Shown here one piece after another: positions 1-8,900 of a stretch of 64,000 bases of DNA. The notes below the pieces were generated by a model. It was given only the letters and a program-made list of their open reading frames with translations, searched no databases and was not told the DNA's origin. The DNA comes from Bradyrhizobium commune. Its GTDB lineage: Bacteria; Pseudomonadota; Alphaproteobacteria; Rhizobiales; Xanthobacteraceae. The position numbers and the translations under genes are program-made. Each line of letters begins with the position of its first letter. The first letter of the stretch is position 1. The stretch is from contig NZ_CP061379.1 in the NCBI RefSeq assembly GCF_015624505.1, positions 5,580,001-5,644,000 of the forward strand, read 5' to 3'.

Positions 1-709
1 CCATCTCGAAGGTCCAGGCGCTCTTCGGCTGCTGATAAAGCTGCCAATAGGCGTCCGCCACCGACGACGGCGGCATCAGGAGATCGGGATTGTCGAGCGC
101 CTCCTTGCCCCAGAGCTGCTCTCGGCGCTCCCGCACCCAGGCCGTATCGACCCCGGAGTCGATGATCAGATGGGCGACATGGATGTTCTTCGGCCCAAGC
201 TCGCGCGCCATCGCCTGCGCCACCGCACGCAGGCCGAACTTGGCGCTGGCAAACGCCGCGAAGCCGCTGCCGCCACGCAGGGATGCGGTCGCACCGGTGA
301 AGAAGATCTTGCCGCCACCGCGCGGCAGCATCAGCCGCGCCGCTTCACGGCCCGCAAGGAAGCCGGAATAGCAGGCCATCTCCCAAACCTTGCGAAACAC
401 GCGCTCGGTGGTGTCGAGGATCGGGAAGTTGACGTTGGCGCCGACGTTGAAGATGCAGACTTCAAGCGGCGCATGCTTGTCGGCGTCGTTGAGGAAGGCG
501 ATGACCTCTTCCTCCTTGCGCGCATCGAGCGAGCGGGCATGGATCTCGCCGCCGGCCGCCTCGATATCCTTCACCAGCGGCGCCAGCTTCTCGCCGTTGC
601 GGCGGCCGGCGAAGATCGAAAATCCCTCGGCGGCGAATTTCTTCGCAATCTCGGAGCCGATGAAATCGCCGGCTCCGATCACAGCCGCTGTCGCGTTTCG
701 CCTGGGCAA
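1..709 (-). CDS. SDR-like protein lacking the catalytic Tyr (SDR_c10 type), 3' end outside window
   Basis: The translation shows a Rossmann fold beginning AVIGAGDFIG, close to but not matching the classical TGxxxGxG dinucleotide motif. The active-site region reads FAAFASAK, so the catalytic Tyr of YxxxK is Phe while Lys is kept. This combination describes the classical-SDR subgroup 10, so an ordinary alcohol/ketone reductase role is doubtful. The start is a TTG at 709 placed after a strong GGAGGAGG ribosome site; no ATG is better placed. The C-terminus runs off the left edge. The fold is secure but the substrate is unknown. Confidence 0.85.
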   Translation of the reverse strand, partial: MPRRNATAAVIGAGDFIGSEIAKKFAAEGFSIFAGRRNGEKLAPLVKDIEAAGGEIHARSLDARKEEEVIAFLNDADKHAPLEVCIFNVGANVNFPILDTTERVFRKVWEMACYSGFLAGREAARLMLPRGGGKIFFTGATASLRGGSGFAAFASAKFGLRAVAQAMARELGPKNIHVAHLIIDSGVDTAWVRERREQLWGKEALDNPDLLMPPSSVADAYWQLYQQPKSAWTFEM

Positions 710-786
710 GATCGCCTCCTCCGGTTGAAGATGTGATTGAGCCGGAGGCTATAGTTCCGGAATAGAACGGTCAAATCCCCGCGAAT

Positions 787-2406
787 TCAGTGGCCCCGCG
801 GCGGCGCGCCGAGATTGATCGGGCGCAGCACCGCGGCAGTCGGAATCATCAGCACGGCGATGATTGCAAGCGTCCAGAACACGTCGATATAGGCCAGGAA
901 GTCGACCTGCTGCTGCAAGGTTTGGCCGACCCAGGCCACCGCCTGCGCGGCCGCATCGCTCGCGTTCGAGCCTTGCGCCTGGAAAAAGCGCGTCATTGTA
1001 TCGATGGTCTGCTGGTAGCCGAGATCGGACGGCGCGGCGTGCTCGATCAGGCGGCTCTGGTGGAATTGCTGGCGCTGAGCCAGGACCGTCTGCGCCAGCG
1101 CCACGCCCATGGAGCCGCCGATGTTGCGGGCGACGTTGATCAGCGCCGAGGCCTGGTTGGTCTTGTCGGGCGGAATACCGTCATAGGACGCGGTCGTCAC
1201 CGGCAAGAACAGGAACGGAAGACCGATCGCCAGGAAGATGCGCGACAGCGCCGCATAGCCGTAGCTGATGTCGCCGGTCAATCCCGTCAGATGCCACATC
1301 GAGAACGCCACGACAGTGGCGCCGAACATGATGAGATATTTCGGCTGCACCGTACCGACGAGGCGGCCCACGACCGGCATCAGCACCAGCGTCGCGACGC
1401 CGCCCGGCGACAATGCGAGGCCGGCGAGCAGCGCCGTATAGTTCAGCTCGGTCTGGAGCAATTGCGGCAGAAGCTGCGTGGTCGAGATCAGCACCGCGCC
1501 GGTACCGAGCATGACCAGGAAGCAGGCGGCGAACTGGCGGCGGCCGAGCAGCCGGAGATCGATGATGGGCTCTTCGCGCGTCAGCTCCCACGGGATCAGC
1601 GCGAGCAATGATGCGGCAGAAAGCACCGCGAAGGTCACGATCAGGTTCGAACCGAACCAGTCGTTGCGCTGGCCTTCGTCGAGCACGTATTCGAGCGAGC
1701 CGAGCCCGATCGCGACCAGTGCGAAACCGACATAGTCGACACGCAGGCCCTTGCTCAGCAGCGCCGCCCTCTCCTCCTCCGCCCCCGACGGCTCCTTGAC
1801 CAGCGTGCCGACCAGGACCAATGACAGGAGTCCCATCGGCACGTTGATCAGGAACACCCAGTGCCACGAATAGGTATCGGTGATCCAGCCTCCCAGCGTC
1901 GGACCGATCACGGGCGCGACCACGACAGCCACGCCGTAGATCGCAAAAGCCTGGCCGCGCTTATGCGGCGGAAAGGAATCCGCCAGGATCGCCTGCTCGC
2001 TGGTCGCCATGCCGCCGCCACCAAGGCCTTGCAGAATGCGGAACAGCACCAGCGACTGCAAATTCCAGGCAAAGCCGCACAGCAGCGACGCCACGGTGAA
2101 GGTCGCCACGCACATCATGTAGAAACGTTTGCGTCCGATCACCGTCGAGAGCCAGCCCGAGATCGACAGCACGATGGCATTGGCGACGAGATAGCTGGTA
2201 ATGACGTAGGTGCTCTCGTCGATGCCGACCGCGAGCCCGCCGGCGATGTGGCGCAGCGCGACGTTGGCGATGGTGGTGTCAAGCACCTCCATGAAGGTCG
2301 CGATCGAGACCACGAAGGCAATGAGGTAAGGATTGTGTCCGCCGGCCGCCGAACGCTCCGGCGACCAGCCTCCGGCCGACGCGCCACCCTGCGCGACGTC
2401 CGTCAT
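787..2406 (-). CDS. emrB: DHA2-family (EmrB/QacA) 14-TM drug efflux MFS transporter
   Basis: This 539-residue polytopic inner-membrane protein has the DHA2 layout of about 14 hydrophobic segments. Motif A-like GRKRFYM follows TM2, and the motif C region reads GPTLGGWITD around residues 168-177. DHA2 transporters use the proton gradient to export hydrophobic compounds. Its start overlaps the stop of the upstream membrane-fusion gene by four bases (ATGA), which indicates translational coupling. Together they would form an EmrAB-type pump joined to an outer-membrane channel encoded elsewhere. The substrate cannot be read from sequence. Confidence 0.93.
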   Translation of the reverse strand: MTDVAQGGASAGGWSPERSAAGGHNPYLIAFVVSIATFMEVLDTTIANVALRHIAGGLAVGIDESTYVITSYLVANAIVLSISGWLSTVIGRKRFYMMCVATFTVASLLCGFAWNLQSLVLFRILQGLGGGGMATSEQAILADSFPPHKRGQAFAIYGVAVVVAPVIGPTLGGWITDTYSWHWVFLINVPMGLLSLVLVGTLVKEPSGAEEERAALLSKGLRVDYVGFALVAIGLGSLEYVLDEGQRNDWFGSNLIVTFAVLSAASLLALIPWELTREEPIIDLRLLGRRQFAACFLVMLGTGAVLISTTQLLPQLLQTELNYTALLAGLALSPGGVATLVLMPVVGRLVGTVQPKYLIMFGATVVAFSMWHLTGLTGDISYGYAALSRIFLAIGLPFLFLPVTTASYDGIPPDKTNQASALINVARNIGGSMGVALAQTVLAQRQQFHQSRLIEHAAPSDLGYQQTIDTMTRFFQAQGSNASDAAAQAVAWVGQTLQQQVDFLAYIDVFWTLAIIAVLMIPTAAVLRPINLGAPPRGH

Positions 2407-3551
2407 CGCACCCTGGTCCAGGGCACGACCGACATGCCGGGACCGATCGGCAGATCGGCCGGCCAGTTGTCGACCACGATCTTCACCGGCACGCGCTGCA
2501 CCACCTTGACGTAATTGCCCGTGGCATTCTCTGCCGGCAGCAGGCTAAAGGCGGTGCCGGAGCCCGGCTGCACGGAATCGACATGGCCGGTCAGCTTGCG
2601 GCCCGGATAGGCATCGATGCGGATCTCGACCGGTTGACCCGGCCGCATATCGCTGAGCTGCGTTTCCTTGTAGTTGGCGACGATCCAGACGTCGTCGGGC
2701 ACGAACATCATCAGACTCTGCCCGGCCGTCACAAAGGTGCCCTTGGAACCGCTCAGCTTGACGACGCGGCCCGATTGCGCGGCAACAACACTGGTGTACT
2801 GCAAGTTCAGCTTCGCCTGGTCGAGCTGCGCTTGCGACTGCTCAACCTGCGCCCTCGCACCTTCGAGCTGCGCTTGCAACGTCTTGATACCGACCTGCGC
2901 GGCCCTCACCGCAGTCTTGGCGCGCTCGGTATTGGCCTGCTGCGCCTGAAGATCGGAGCGGGTCTGCTGCTGGCGCTGCACGGTGCCGGCGCCCTTCTCG
3001 ACCAGATCTTCCGCGCGATTGAACTCTTCCTGCGAGAATTGAAGCTGAGCTTGCGCCTGTTCGAGCTGCGCCTGGGCCTGCTTGATCTGCTCCTGCTGGG
3101 AATCGATCTGCGCCTCGATATTGGCGATATTGGCCTTGGAGACCTCGACCTGCGCCGCGGCCTGATCGACGGCGATGCGATAGTCGCGCTCGTCGATCCT
3201 GGCGAGGAGATCGCCGGCGTTGACATGCTGGTTGTCCGTGACCGGAATGTCGGTGACGTAGCCGCCGACTTTCGAGGCCACCGAAAAGCTGCGCGCCGCC
3301 ACAAAGGCGTCGTCGGTGGATTCGTAGTGACGCATCTCGAGCCAGTAGAGCAGACCCCCGACCAGCGCGGCGATCAGCACGATCGCACCCACGGTCGCAA
3401 GCAGCCAATGCTCGCGAAACCGCTCGCGCAGCGACGGCTTGTCCGGCCGCCCCTTGGCGTCATGCGTCCGATCAGGAGACGTCCCTGGAGCGTCCTTCGC
3501 CCTTTGCGGCTGCTCCGCGGACGGCTCGCGCTTCCGGATTTGAGCATCCAC
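2403..3551 (-). CDS. emrA: HlyD/EmrA-family membrane fusion protein
   Basis: The protein has a cytoplasmic N-terminus rich in charged residues, one TM helix (around LLATVGAIVLIAALVGGLL), a biotinyl-lipoyl-like half, a long Gln/Ala-rich coiled-coil hairpin, and a second lipoyl/beta-barrel half ending in PWTRVR. This is the EmrA architecture and it bridges EmrB to an outer-membrane channel. I chose the GTG at 3551 because GAGAGG lies eight bases upstream; an upstream TTG at 3590 is possible and would add 13 residues. It is the first gene of the emrAB pair. No regulator is adjacent. Confidence 0.9.
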   Translation of the reverse strand: MDAQIRKREPSAEQPQRAKDAPGTSPDRTHDAKGRPDKPSLRERFREHWLLATVGAIVLIAALVGGLLYWLEMRHYESTDDAFVAARSFSVASKVGGYVTDIPVTDNQHVNAGDLLARIDERDYRIAVDQAAAQVEVSKANIANIEAQIDSQQEQIKQAQAQLEQAQAQLQFSQEEFNRAEDLVEKGAGTVQRQQQTRSDLQAQQANTERAKTAVRAAQVGIKTLQAQLEGARAQVEQSQAQLDQAKLNLQYTSVVAAQSGRVVKLSGSKGTFVTAGQSLMMFVPDDVWIVANYKETQLSDMRPGQPVEIRIDAYPGRKLTGHVDSVQPGSGTAFSLLPAENATGNYVKVVQRVPVKIVVDNWPADLPIGPGMSVVPWTRVR

Positions 3552-3784
3552 GGTGCACACCTCTCTGGGGATTGGGCCGGCAGCACGCAACTTGAGCCGA
3601 ACGTCGGTGACGCAGGCGTAACCTGCAGCACCAAGGCATCGTTCCGGACTTCGGGAGCACCGCTGCTATTCGGGAACGCGCGGCTCAAGAAAAGAAGCGC
3701 GGCGCTGTACGTACCGCGCTCGTCGGGTCGCTGCCGGCCAGCGCGTTTTCGTCATTTGCCCCTTTTCAAGGTTGCGTGAAGCTC

Positions 3785-4159
3785 CTACGCGAAGGGAACG
3801 CCGTAATAGGCGTTGATACCGCGTACGGCCGCGTCGTCACCCCAATTCCACTCGCTCTGCTCGCCATATTTCGGCGCGCTTTGCAGCTCCCTGGCGGTGA
3901 TTCCTGTGACATAGCCACCGAGTTCGGTGTCGTATTTCAGCGACTGCCAGGGCAACGGATAGTGGTCGTTGCCGACGCCCAGAAATCCGCCGAAGCCGAG
4001 CACGGCGTAGGACACCTTGCCGCTGACCTTGTCGATCATCACGCGTTCGATCGAGCCGATCCTGTTGCGATCGGCGCCATAGACCGACGTTCCCTCGACC
4101 TTGTCGCTGCCGATCAGCCGGCCCATCTCGTTTCGGTCAAGCTCGCCTTGATTCATCAT
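3785..4159 (-). CDS. PRC-barrel domain protein
   Basis: This 124-residue protein has a PRC-barrel core: GRLIGSDKVEGTSVY, then GSIERVMIDK, then VSYAVLGFGGFLGVG, and a conserved YPLPWQSL segment. PRC-barrels occur in RimM and in photosynthetic reaction-centre H subunits; stand-alone forms like this are common in rhizobia and their role is not established. The start at 4159 is the first of two consecutive ATGs and follows GGAGAG. It is monocistronic, about 80 bases from the next minus-strand gene. Confidence 0.88.
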   Translation of the reverse strand: MMNQGELDRNEMGRLIGSDKVEGTSVYGADRNRIGSIERVMIDKVSGKVSYAVLGFGGFLGVGNDHYPLPWQSLKYDTELGGYVTGITARELQSAPKYGEQSEWNWGDDAAVRGINAYYGVPFA

Positions 4160-4238
4160 CTCTGCTCTCCACTCAGCCGATGCGTGGACCAACCGGGCCC
4201 GGAAATGATCGTTCCAAAGCGCGCTCCGGAGCGCCGCG

Positions 4239-4436
4239 CTAATGCGCCGCGCGCGACGACTCCTGTGGCATCAGGAATTCATACATTTCGGCGGCAGCCT
4301 GCAACTGCTCGATCCGCGCAGCGACGGACTCGCGCCGATGATCGTCCGGCAGGCTCGCAAGCTCATGCTCGAGGCGCAGCCTCTGCGCATCGAGACGTTG
4401 CTCGAAAGTGTGGGGTTCAGACCGTCTTCGCATCAT
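4239..4436 (-). CDS. Small charged helical protein, unknown function
   Basis: This 65-residue product starts MMRRRSEPHTFEQRL and is strongly amphipathic and helical, with heptad-like Leu/Ala spacing through residues 15-55. No domain is recognised. Its 5' end overlaps the 3' end of the next upstream small gene by 20 bases, so the two are probably co-transcribed. It looks like the small conserved proteins common in Bradyrhizobium, but I cannot assign a role. Confidence 0.65.
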   Translation of the reverse strand: MMRRRSEPHTFEQRLDAQRLRLEHELASLPDDHRRESVAARIEQLQAAAEMYEFLMPQESSRAAH

Positions 4437-4575
4437 CTGTCCTCGGGGGTTGCAGCCCCGGGCTGTTGGCCCAGCGCTCGATTTGATCGATCACCTTCTG
4501 GTGGCTCGGGCGCACCGGCTTGGGCGCCTCGGGCTCATCGGAAAGCTTGCGGGGCAACCTGACCTTGTCCGTCAT
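4417..4575 (-). CDS. Small hypothetical protein (52 aa)
   Basis: The product begins MTDKVRLPRKLSDEPEAPKPVRPSHQ with the ATG at 4575 following GGAGATGG. It is short, Pro-rich and charged, probably with one central helix (QKVIDQIERWANS). The open frame extends upstream to 4719, but that part crosses an AT-rich promoter-like region and has no good ribosome site. It overlaps the following small gene by 20 bases, which suggests a two-gene operon. Function is unknown. Confidence 0.6.
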   Translation of the reverse strand: MTDKVRLPRKLSDEPEAPKPVRPSHQKVIDQIERWANSPGLQPPRTDDAKTV

Positions 4576-4774
4576 GACCCATCTCCCTTTCCAACAAGAT
4601 GCCTCCCTTTCCAATAAAATGCGCCACTCCAGGAATGGTTCAAGAAAATAACTTATTGATTTTACTTTACTTTTTTGATCACTTGGAGTTTTTGCCGACT
4701 CTTGTGGAACTCGCGCCAAATTCGGTCGTTGAGCAAACTACTCAAATTACTCAATTTGATTTGTGTGATCGACC

Positions 4775-5023
4775 ATGAATGATCTTCGCGCCGAGCGCCT
4801 TCAGGTCATGCTCTCGCCAGAAGAGCTGGCCGCCGTTGACGATTTCCGGTTCAAGCATCGCATGCCGACGCGCGCCGCAGCGGTGCGCGAACTCCTCAAG
4901 TTCGGGCTCGCGGCGGCGGATGTTGATGCAGCCGCCGGCGTGAAGTCGAGCAGCTTCGGCGTGTTCGGCCGCGGACCTGAGGGGCACACGCAAGGTGACC
5001 CCGAAGGCGGCAACGAAAACTGA
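4775..5023 (+). CDS. Small ribbon-helix-helix-like protein
   Basis: Residues 5-47 read ERLQVMLSPEELAAVDDFRF followed by a helix ending in AVRELLKFGLA. This is the beta strand plus two helices of a ribbon-helix-helix DNA-binding fold, as in CopG/Arc or antitoxin regulators. The 35-residue tail is low-complexity Gly/Ser/Asp. It is divergent from the 4239-4575 pair across an AT-rich 200-base gap, so it could autoregulate from there. No toxin gene is adjacent, so a solitary regulator is more likely than an antitoxin. Confidence 0.75.
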   Translation: MNDLRAERLQVMLSPEELAAVDDFRFKHRMPTRAAAVRELLKFGLAAADVDAAAGVKSSSFGVFGRGPEGHTQGDPEGGNEN

Positions 5024-5102
5024 TTCAAACCCGCTGATTCAAACCCGCTTGGGCTCACAGCAAAACGACCCCGGCACAGTGGGGTGCCAGGGCCGTCCTT
5101 GG

Positions 5103-5147
5103 AGATTGCTTCCGGAGCACCGGGGGCATGACAGCCGGAAGCAATCT
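5103..5147. repeat. 13-bp perfect inverted repeat, possible bidirectional terminator
   Basis: AGATTGCTTCCGG at 5103-5115 is perfectly complementary to CCGGAAGCAATCT at 5135-5147 with a 19-base loop. It lies between convergent genes (plus gene ending 5023, minus gene ending 5200). No T-tract follows on either side, so it could equally be a dispersed palindrome or an RNA-stabilising hairpin. Confidence 0.6.
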
Positions 5148-5199
5148 GTCGACTCGTCGCGCGGGGATTCGTTCCTCGCGGGACATGTTCCCTGCTGCG

Positions 5200-5331
5200 C
5201 TAGCTATGTGCCGCGTGTACGGCCACTGATGCATTTTCCAGATGCACCTGCCGGACCGTCGTCACCGTCGCGAACGCGACTGAAACGCCAAAAGCGAGAA
5301 TGAGCGAGAGAAGTGCCAGACGTGGAGCCAT
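5200..5331 (-). CDS. Small single-TM or secreted protein (43 aa)
   Basis: The ATG at 5331 sits directly after a very strong AGGAGG site. The product opens MAPRLALLSLILAFGVSVAFA, a hydrophobic N-terminal helix that could be a signal peptide or membrane anchor, followed by a short polar tail ending in His-Ala-Ala-His-Ser. The longer open frame to 5460 lacks this ribosome site. Function is unknown. Confidence 0.65.
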   Translation of the reverse strand: MAPRLALLSLILAFGVSVAFATVTTVRQVHLENASVAVHAAHS

Positions 5332-5452
5332 CGCAGAACCTCCTTCTGGATTCATGAAATCAACGCGATCGACTATTCCTGGATCATTGCTGATTGGCGC
5401 CGCCCATTCCGTGAGCAGCCTCACACGCCGACTTAATGACAACGAAAAGCAG

Positions 5453-5647
5453 CTACGCACCCTCCTTTTGGCGGATGCGGGTCGTCACGGGCGGGACCTC
5501 GCCGTCAAGCCAGTCCTGCTCCTTGGCCAAGGCCGTCCAGGCATCCGCCATGCGCGAATAGCGATTATAGGCGGGCCGCCCTTCCGCACGCTCGGCCAGC
5601 TGGAGGCAGTTGTCGGCGTTATCCCTGAAGATGTCAGACTGTTTCAT
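5453..5647 (-). CDS. Small helical protein, unknown function (64 aa)
   Basis: From the ATG at 5647 the product reads MKQSDIFRDNADNCLQLAER and continues as a probable helical hairpin with conserved-looking Trp residues (AWTALAKEQDWLDGE). The pattern of a helix with Ala-Trp-Leu near the C-terminus is seen again in the protein at 13713-13934, so both may belong to one broad rhizobial small-protein group. The ribosome site is weak. No function is known to me. Confidence 0.7.
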   Translation of the reverse strand: MKQSDIFRDNADNCLQLAERAEGRPAYNRYSRMADAWTALAKEQDWLDGEVPPVTTRIRQKEGA

Positions 5648-5912
5648 GGTTAAGACGTGGGCACGGAACCCCCGTCCCGCAACCGCCCTTACCGGATCGT
5701 AACCCTGGCGGAAACTCCTCCGCCGATTGAAAGATTCCCGGAAACGACATGGAACCAATCGTTCCCCGCGCCGTTGGTTTGGCCGGGCTGAGCAAAGCAG
5801 GTTCCATTTTCACGCGCCGCAACCTTGGCGCTTGATTTGCGATTCAGCTGACGGTCTAGTTTGGTCAATGCGTCTCGCTGAGGATTCGGCGAGGCACCTG
5901 CGGGGGAATCAT

Positions 5913-8900
5913 ATGAGCGACCTCGATCCCGGAACTGCGTCGCGCTCCGGTCGTCGCGTCCCAAAGCCCAAAATCAACGGTACGTCAGAGCCGGACTCCC
6001 GGCAGGAATTGCTGCTCGCGCTGCAAGCCATGCGCAGCGGCGATTTCTCCGTTCGGATGAGCGGAGATTATCTCGGCATCGACGGCAAGATCGCCGACAC
6101 CTTTAACGAGATCATCGCGGCCAACCAGCGCATGGCGCAGCAGCTCGAGCTGGTCGGCCAGGTGGTCGGACGCGAAGGCAAGACCCGCCAGCGCGTCAAA
6201 TTCGGTCTCGCCTCGGGCTCCTGGGCCGACATGGAAGGCTCGGTCAACACGCTGATCGACGATCTGCTGTGGCCGACCCGCGAGGTGACGCGCGCGGTCG
6301 CGGCCGTGGCGCAAGGCGACTTGCTGCAAACCGTCAAGCTCGACGTCGACGGCCGCCCGCTGCGCGGTGAATTTTTGCAGTCGGCCAACATCGTCAACAC
6401 CATGATCAAGCAGCTCGGCGTGTTCACCTCCGAGGTGACGCGCGTCGCGCGCGAGGTCGGCACCGAAGGCAAGCTCGGCGGCCAGGCTCAGGTGCCGGAA
6501 GTGACCGGCGTCTGGAAGGATCTGACCGAGAGCGTCAACTCGATGGCGAACAACCTGACCAACCAGGTTCGCAACATCGCCGAGGTGACGATCGCGGTCG
6601 CCAACGGCGACCTCTCGAAGAAGATCACCGTCGACGTCCGCGGCGAAATCCTCCAGCTCAAGGAAGCCATCAACACGATGGTGGACCAGCTGCGCTCCTT
6701 CGCCTCGGAAGTGACACGCGTGGCGCGCGAGGTCGGCACCGACGGCAAGCTCGGCGGCCAGGCCATCGTGCCCGGCGTCGCCGGCACCTGGAAGGACCTG
6801 ACCGACTCCGTCAACGCGATGTGCGGCAACCTCACCGCCCAGGTTCGCAACATCGCCAACGTCACCACAGCCGTTGCGCGCGGCGACCTGTCGCGCAAGA
6901 TCACCGTGGACGTGCGCGGCGAAATCCTGGAGCTCAAGGACACCATCAACACGATGGTGGACCAGCTCAACTCCTTCGCCTCCGAGGTGACGCGCGTGGC
7001 GCGCGAGGTCGGCACCGAAGGCAAGCTCGGCGGCCAGGCCCAGGTGCCGGGCGTCGCCGGCACCTGGAAGGATCTCACCGACAACGTCAACTTCATGGCG
7101 TCGAACCTGACCGCGCAGGTCCGCAACATCGCCGACGTTGCGACCGCGATCGCCGGCGGCGACCTCTCGAAGAAGATCACGGTGAACGTCTCGGGCGAGA
7201 TCCTTCAGCTGAAGGAAACGCTCAACACCATGGTGGACCAGCTCAACGCCTTCGCCGGCGAAGTGACCCGCGTCGCCCGCGAGGTCGGCACCGAGGGACG
7301 GTTGGGTGGCCAGGCCAACGTGCTCGGCGTCGCCGGCACCTGGAAGGACCTGACCGAGAGCGTCAACTCCATGGCGTCGAACCTGACCGCACAGGTTCGC
7401 AACATCGCCGAGGTGACGACGGCGGTCGCCGGCGGCGACCTCTCGAAGAAGATCACCGTGGACGTGCGCGGCGAAATCCTGGAGCTCAAGGACACCATCA
7501 ACACCATGGTGGACCAGCTCAACGCCTTCGCCGGCGAAGTCACGCGCGTGGCGCGCGAGGTCGGCACCGAAGGCAAGCTGGGCGGTCAGGCCGTGGTGCG
7601 CGGCGTCGGCGGCACCTGGAAGGATTTGACGGACTCCGTGAACTCGATGGCCTCGAACCTCACCGGTCAGGTCCGCAACATCGCCGAAGTCGCGACCGCG
7701 GTCGCCAAGGGCGATTTGTCGAAGAAGATCACCGTGAACGTGTCGGGCGAGATCCTTCAGCTGAAGGAGACGCTCAACACCATGGTCGACCAGCTCAATG
7801 CGTTCGCCGGCGAAGTGACGCGCGTCGCCCGCGAGGTCGGCACCGACGGCAAGCTCGGCGGCCAGGCCGACGTGCCCGGCGTCGCCGGCACCTGGAAGGA
7901 TTTGACGGACTCCGTGAACTCGATGGCGGGCAACCTCACCGCCCAGGTCCGCAACATCGCGGAAGTCGCAACGGCGATCGCGGGCGGTGACCTGTCGCGC
8001 AAGATCACGGTGGACGTCCGCGGCGAAATCCTTCAGCTGAAGGACACGCTCAACACGATGGTCGACCAGCTCAACCGCTTCGCGGGCGAGGTGACGCGCG
8101 TGGCACGCGAGGTCGGCACCGAAGGCCGTCTCGGCGGCCAGGCCAACGTGCCCGGCGTCGCCGGCACCTGGAAGGATTTGACGGACTCCGTCAATTCGAT
8201 GGCGGGCAACCTCACCGCCCAGGTCCGCAACATCGCCGAAGTCACCACCGCCGTGGCACGCGGCGACTTGTCCCGCAAGATCACCGTGGACGTGAAGGGC
8301 GAAATCCTCGAGCTGAAGAACACCATCAACACCATGGTGGACCAGCTCAACGCGTTCGCCGGCGAAGTCACGCGCGTCGCGCGCGAAGTCGGCACCGAAG
8401 GCAAGCTCGGCGGCCAGGCCGAGGTGCAAGGCGTCGCCGGCACCTGGAAGGATCTCACCGACAACGTCAATTTCATGGCCTCGAACCTGACGGCCCAGGT
8501 CCGCAACATCGCCGAGGTCGCGACCGCGATCGCCGGCGGCGACCTCTCGAAGAAGATCACGGTGGACGTGCGCGGCGAGATCCTTCTGTTGAAGGACACG
8601 CTCAACACCATGGTCGAGCAGCTCCGCTCCTTCGCCGCCGAAGTCACGCGCGTGGCGCGCGAGGTCGGCACCGAGGGCCGGCTCGGCGGCCAGGCCGTCG
8701 TGCCCGGCGTCGGCGGCACCTGGAAGGACCTCACCGACAACGTCAACCTCTTGGCCGCGAACCTCACCACGCAGGTCCGCAACATCGCCGAGGTGACCAC
8801 GGCGGTGGCGCGCGGCGACCTGTCCCGCAAGATCACCGTGGACGTGAAGGGCGAAATCCTCGAGCTGAAAAACACCATCAACACCATGGTGGACCAGCTC

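Noticed and set aside
4775-5023. Toxin-antitoxin module
   Set aside because: The ribbon-helix-helix protein has no adjacent toxin-like gene on its strand.
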